Positions 58,501 through 64,000 of a stretch of DNA of 64,000 nucleotides are shown here, in pieces; the stretch's first letter is position 1, and every line of letters starts with the position of its first letter. Under the pieces are notes generated by a model that was not told the origin of the DNA, ran no database searches, and saw nothing but the letters and a program-made list of their open reading frames with translations. This stretch comes from Dactylonectria macrodidyma (Eukaryota > Ascomycota > Sordariomycetes > Hypocreales > Nectriaceae): NCBI GenBank assembly GCA_020744425.1, contig JAGMUV010000009.1, forward strand, positions 1,984,001 through 2,048,000, read 5' to 3'. The position numbers and the translations under genes are program-made.

Positions 58501-61500
58501 GAGGCCGATGACCATAACCTGGTTGATCACTCTGTTCGAACTCTTGCTGTTGAGATATATATCGAAAGCCGAAGCATCTCGACAAACTCGCTCCATCGAA
58601 CGCGGCTCATTCACCTAGCGTTGGTAAACCGATGTTTGCGCCAACTGAAAGAGGCAGCGCGTAAAATAAAGGCATCAAGTGACGGTACCGTCAGTGGTGA
58701 CGATGAACCAATGGTAATCGTCGCAACTGAGGAACAGGTTCAGGAACAAGAGCGCATCTTTACCCGGTCGTTAAAGTTTCTGAGGTTTTTCTTGGAAGCT
58801 CATCAGTCAAAGCCACTATTTGCAGCTCCTGACTTGAGACCTCTCATGTCCCAGGCCCCGTATCAGGTGGAGGGGGCTTCTGCCGAACTCAAGTATCAAT
58901 CTTTCGATGGCAACAGTCAGACAGACGTGAAACCGCTTGCAATTGGGAAACTCAATACAGCAGCCTCCCTTCTTGCTAGTCTGAGGCAAGAGACTGGGTT
59001 CGACAACTATCGGGTCTACTATCGCGGACGGCCCTTTCTCCCGAATGAGCACGAGATTTGTCGATCTCTAGAGGACCTACACGTTCATGATGGCCTCATA
59101 TTAGTCAAGCGTGAGGATGACGGCCCTTCTCACCCTGCACGAGTCAAACCTGGAGCATCCCCATTGGAAGTTGAGATATCTGCTCATTTTGATGAAATGT
59201 GGGAGTACTTGAGCATGGAAGAAAAGCTTGCTCAGGAGGTAAGAAGTGTTGCCTCGAAACAATCGTTTACACAGCCAACTAACATTACCAGATTTACCAT
59301 TTCCTTGTGAAACTTCCGACTGACGGCCACATTTTGAAGTCTGTTAACAGCGATGGCTCATCTTATCGGGATGTGTTCCCACCTGGACAACCGTACAAGT
59401 CACTATACGCTGTACATGCAATTCTGCAATACACCGAAGCTGCCTTCCATGGAAGGGTCAATTCGGACGACGGCACAAGTGACGGGAACTCCGACCGTCC
59501 AAGTCAACCCATTGCATACACCCAGGCCATCAAGACGTCCATGTCATTGATTGTGCAAGCAATTTCCGATGAAGATGTTCTCGATCGAGCTTCTTTGACT
59601 CTACGCCTCAAACTTTCTTGCGCGTTGATGCATGCGTTTCTCCGTTTAGCTGATAGTGAGTCAAATATGAACATGAATCAAGACTGTTTCTAATGTGTGT
59701 ATAGAGATCGACACTCCAAGAGGCTCCTTCAAGCTCGCTAACATTGCGATCCCTACTCCTAGTCGCTTAGTGGACATTCTTGAAAATGCTGCGACTTCTC
59801 CAGGCGAGTCCCCAATGCAGCTAATAGCGACAACACTTGCTGCAACCATCCGGCTCAGCTTTCTCGATGAAGAGTTTTGGAGGCAACTTAGCTCAAGCAC
59901 TACGTTCTCATCCCTAATTCAGAGGATGCTACTCACTGACCCCCGAACTGGTGTTAGGGCAATGACTGCCAAATTGATCGAGGAACGATTCACTCCTGAT
60001 TATGCTTTCTCAGCCGGCCATTTCGACGTCCCTGGCAGTGAACCGAGGACTACAACTTTTGCGGAATTTTTTTGGAACATCGTGTCAGATCTAGTGCCTC
60101 AAACCGCACGTTCGCCAAACCAGTGCGATGAAGTCTTCCGGATGGCTCACTCCATTTTGATGAAAATGTTCACCAAGGCGCCTGAGCTACTAGATGTCCC
60201 ACATCTGGCCTTTAGAACCAGCCAGCTTCTGCTTGACCATGTATCAACAGAGAATATCGGTCAAGCTGGGGTCGGTGACTCCTACGCCAAAGGTCTGACA
60301 TCACTGTTACACCTGTGTCTGCAAATGGATGGCACCATTGCCATATCTTCTATGCCAACGTCTATTGCGAAAGACCTCTTCTCGAAGCATCTGTATCCGG
60401 AGAAGCGAAGCCAAAGCGAGCAACCGGTACCAAGGGTTATTCTCAATAGCGACACGCGATCGAAGTTGTCCGATATTGTCTTCAATCTAGTGAAGCACGA
60501 CAAGGAACAAGTCCGGGAATTGTTGACTTCTCTCGACAAAATGATACCATTTTACCCGGACGATGAAGATGACCCGTATCTCTATGAGCTTCCATATCAA
60601 TTTGAGAGATCCAAAGCGCTGCGATCGCCCTGCGGTTATATCGGACTACAAAATCTTTCCAACACTTGCTACCTCAACTCGCTCCTGACACAGCTTTTCA
60701 TGAACACCGGCTTTCGCCGTTTCATCATGAACTGCAGAGTTCGTGACCCTGCCAATACCCAACTGTTGCTTTTCTACACTCAGAAGTTGTTCGGTTACAT
60801 GCAGGAGAGCTACCGTCGCTATGTGGATCCCACGAACATTGTGAGCTCCATCAAGACCTATGATGATACACTCATCGACATCCACAACCAAATGGATGTC
60901 GATGAGTTCTACAGCCTACTTTTCGATCGTTGGGAAGGTCAACTTCAAAATAGCGATGAAAGGAAGAAACTGCGGTCGTTCTATGGTGGACAACTTGTGC
61001 AGCAAGTCAAGTCTAAGGAGTGTGAACATATTTCCGAGAGATTCGAGCCATTCTCTGCTATCCAGTGCGACATTAAAGGGAAGAGCACCCTCGAGGACAG
61101 TCTTCAAGCATATGTGGATGGCGAGATTATGGAAGGAGGTAGGTTTGGCCTTTTGCAACTGATGATTCCCGCATCATTGACCATAGGCAATAGACAACAA
61201 GTACAAGTGTTCGACATGTGACAAACATGTCGATGCCATTAAAAGGTACGCCATTCCTCTGATCATCACAGTGGCTCGAAACTCACCAAATACAGGGCAT
61301 GCCTCAAGGATATTCCGGACAATGTGATATTCCACCTGAAAAGATTTGATTTCAACCTTCGCACATTGCAGCGAAGCAAGATCAACGACTATTTCTCATT
61401 CCCTGCACAAGTCAACATGCGACCATACACCATTGAGCACTTGAGCCAGCCAGAAAATGACGATGAAGAAGACATGTTCGAGCTCGTTGGAGTTCTTGTG

Positions 61501-63795
61501 CACTCTGGCACAGCTGAGTCCGGCCATTACTACTCATACATCCGTGGGCGCCCGTCCTCCAGCGATCGACAGAGTTGGGTTGAGTTCAACGATGACATGG
61601 TAACCCCATGGGATCCTGCAATGATGGAGAGTTCAACTTTTGGCGGCCCCGATCATCGCCCTCCATATGACACAAACGGCATGTTGTACGACAAGACTTA
61701 TAGCGCATACATGCTCTTCTACCAACGTAGCTCGTCGCTCCGAGCCGAAGAAGAAGCCATGACAAAGTTGAGCACTCCTGCGCCTCTTCGAGTTGAGGTG
61801 GGGGAAACCCTCAAGGATCACATTTTGGACGAAAATACGGTCATTCTGCGACGACACTGCCTGTTCGATCCTAGCCACACGAGGCTCGTCCAGATGCTGT
61901 TTCATCAATCCAGGGTATTATACGAGAGAGACTCCAGCAACATGGCGTTAGATCGAGGAGTGGATGATTACCTCGCTCCCCAGCCTGAGGACCATAGTCT
62001 CAAAGAATTAGCGATGCGGACAATTGTCAGCACTCTTGACCAGATCGTCACACGAACTAAGGATATCCCCGACTTCCCGGTCTTCTCAAAGACGATTGGC
62101 GATGCCATTCTTGGATGTCCGCGATGCGCGCTTTCATTCTTTGATTACTTTGACAAACGCCCCGGTGCTTTCCGTGCCTTGCTTCAACGCAACCCGGACT
62201 CCACTGTTCGACTCTTCGTGAGCAAAATGTTCATTTGGGCACTTGAGAGAATCTCCAGTGCGCTTCCCGCCGTCTATGATCCACAATCCTCACGACAAGC
62301 AAGCATCGAGCTAGACGAGGATGGAAACGAGATCAACCGCGAGCAAAACGAGAGTACGCGTTCTGTTCTTGACGGCACGATGCGCATCTTCAACTACTTA
62401 TGGGCATTTTTCCACATGCACATCCGGTCATGGGACGAGCTCTTCGCAACCATTCTAGGATTTGCCAGATTGGGGAGCCGTGAAGTGGCACACCTTTTGG
62501 CAGACGATTATCTTACCAAACTACTTCGGATCGTTTCAGCTGACCCAGTAATGGACCTCCCGCCGAATTACGCGCGGATGCTTCACAACGTGATGCGACG
62601 GGCCAACTCTACACGACCTCCTTCATACGTAGCCATCATCGCACTGATCAGTCAGTTGATGCAGCAGTTGGAGCCAGAGCTTGGCCCAGAAACCATTGAT
62701 GACAATCCAAGGGATCGACTAGAGCGCATTGAGACACCATTCAATTGGACTTCTGAGGAGGTTGAAATTGTTCACTACGGCTTAGAAGCAAGTGTGTCGA
62801 GTCTCTTTGTGGAAAAGCTCTTGGCGATCGACCAGGCTCACGAGCTCACGGAACGCATAGTGCGGTTCCTAGTTGGTACCAGTATACAGATGGATACGAG
62901 GACTTTGGGCACTCTAAAGAGATGCATCCGCGGCGAAACATCAACCCAGGCGATGGACCCATTCTTGAGAGCGGCGAGAGTCTATCTCGAAAGCACCGAG
63001 CTAATTGACAACGCAACAAAGATGGTGCACCACATATTCTTGCAGGCCAAAAGCTTGCAAAACACCGAAGGCAGTCAATTCTTGGCATTTTTCAAGGCGG
63101 CACTGAATCTCGTGCGGTCAGATGAGACATTTGTGGCCACAGTTCGCGGCTACAGCCTCAAACTGGTCCCCAAATGGGGTCCTCACCTGCTTGTATACCC
63201 AGATCTCGTCACTCGAGGGAGCACAGAAGATTTCTTTGAGCGCGAGCTCTTTCAATTTGTGGCTCGTACCGGTCCTCTGCGTGAAGCACCTCCAGAGTGG
63301 AAGGGGCTCATCGTCCAGGCAATCAAGCAGCTTGGGACCATGTGCCTGGTATATCTGCAGGAGAACCACGTCAGACGGCGGATACACTTGAGGCGGGACG
63401 TGGCAAGCGTCTTTCTTCAGGTGATTGGTCGATGTTCCATTGTTATCGATTCGGATCCCGAGACACAAGAGGAAGCGGACATGGATTTTTTATCATTGCA
63501 ACGCGGTACGTTGATGAAAACGGCGGCAGAGGGCTAGAGGCGGAGAAATGAAGCGCTAACTTAGATGGCAGAAGTTGTGGACCCTGTGCGGAGATTGGTT
63601 GTCGATGATGTAGAAGAAGAAGGGTCCGGTATGTTACAGTCATTCAGCAGCTCCGAAACAACGACGGCAGAATTGGCCTGACAGCTGACCTTGAGCAAAG
63701 AATGGGAAGGCTCCTGCGGCTCATCTGACCACATTGATGATGTGGGGATGGGCATCCAAGCAATCAACGAGATGAACGACGTGGATTTGGTATGA
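55562..63795 (+). CDS. Giant ubiquitin-specific protease (USP, USP9X/USP34-like fungal family)
   Basis: Nine exons: 55,562-56,279, 56,332-56,497, 56,547-59,238, 59,292-59,655, 59,705-61,138, 61,194-61,245, 61,296-63,505, 63,572-63,628 and 63,701-63,795. They give about 2,595 residues. Residues 1-240 are disordered with KRRR, then a long alpha-helical solenoid. A ubiquitin-like segment lies near 1,095-1,152 (TGFDNYRVYYRGRPFLP). The USP core spans about 1,620-1,950: Cys box GLQNLSNTCYLNSLL with C1635, the C-S-T-C zinc knuckle, FHLKRFDF, and His box SGHYYSYI with H1886 then WVEFNDD. The first knuckle pair reads S-K-E-C, so one zinc-ligand Cys is absent. A long helical C-terminal region follows. 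It removes ubiquitin from protein substrates; targets unknown. The last one or two exons are uncertain (acceptor choice at 63,682 or 63,700). Confidence 0.93.
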
Positions 63796-64000
63796 GAGTT
63801 ATGACAGAATGAACAGGGTCATGGAAAATGGAACGACATAGAGCAAGGAGCAGGCCCAAATATGGCTGCAGATACGGGCGTTGGCGTCACGGATAGGGTA
63901 TCCTGTGACTGATTTAACATGGTTGGTTTTTATCGTGTTGGCTTCCTCATAGTTGAGGTACTGGCGAAGGAGGCTTTGAGCCACTCACAAGTGATCGGTG
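63796..64000. other. Right edge of window
   Basis: About 200 bases past the likely stop of the ubiquitin protease gene. A 61-codon minus-strand frame is present but has no recognisable domain and is not called as a gene; the neighbouring gene, if any, is cut off. Confidence 0.4.

Noticed and set aside
63799..63984. 61-codon minus-strand frame at the right edge
   Set aside because: Hydrophobic end but no domain; cut off by the window, cannot be supported.
1..64000. CRISPR array, prophage, secondary-metabolite cluster or intact transposon
   Set aside because: Searched by eye; no spaced direct repeats of CRISPR type, no polyketide or peptide synthetase genes, and no transposase or reverse transcriptase motifs.

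Overview
This is nuclear DNA from a filamentous ascomycete, most likely a Sordariomycete. The evidence is short introns of about 49-120 bp with GTRNGT-type donors and CTRAC branch points, a fungal Zn2Cys6 regulator, fungal-type Pop3 and PEBP proteins, a LaeA-like methyltransferase, and GC-rich spacers. The order cannot be fixed from sequence alone. I see no rRNA, tRNA, CRISPR array or recognisable transposon. Exon limits were set by hand by joining reading frames across splice signals and checking phase.

Layout. 1-13,179 holds no gene I can support, only simple repeats, and leads into a TALE homeobox gene (13,180-14,681, +). A second gene-poor stretch (14,682-19,848), with a 12-bp minisatellite, precedes a Zn2Cys6 transcription factor (19,849-22,600, +). 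Then come a membrane-anchored prolyl 4-hydroxylase-type oxygenase (23,322-24,404, +), a convergent PEBP/YbhB-like gene (25,410-24,676, -), a GPI-type aspartic protease (27,604-26,177, -), a divergent V-ATPase proteolipid gene with a 13-bp exon (30,059-30,906, +), VPS18 with a GC-AG intron (34,144-31,099, -) and a LaeA-like methyltransferase (36,446-34,967, -).

A third gene-poor block (36,447-42,203) follows. The right part is more compact: a nucleotide-sugar 4,6-dehydratase (43,667-42,204, -), RPF1 (46,954-45,710, -) and NOC3 (47,250-49,250, +) on a shared 295-bp promoter, an unrecognised internally repetitive protein (51,720-49,750, -), POP3 (53,506-52,680, -), and a giant ubiquitin-specific protease (55,562 to about 63,795, +).

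No metabolic cluster is evident. RPF1, NOC3 and POP3 act in the nucleolus (60S assembly, RNase P/MRP). The V-ATPase-like proteolipid and VPS18 both serve the vacuole. The three likely regulators (homeobox, Zn2Cys6, LaeA-like) each have 5-13 kb of gene-poor DNA upstream, while most of the other genes have much shorter spacers. The most distinctive items are the orphan repeat protein, the divergent V-ATPase proteolipid, and unusual splice sites in VPS18, the homeobox gene and the repeat protein.
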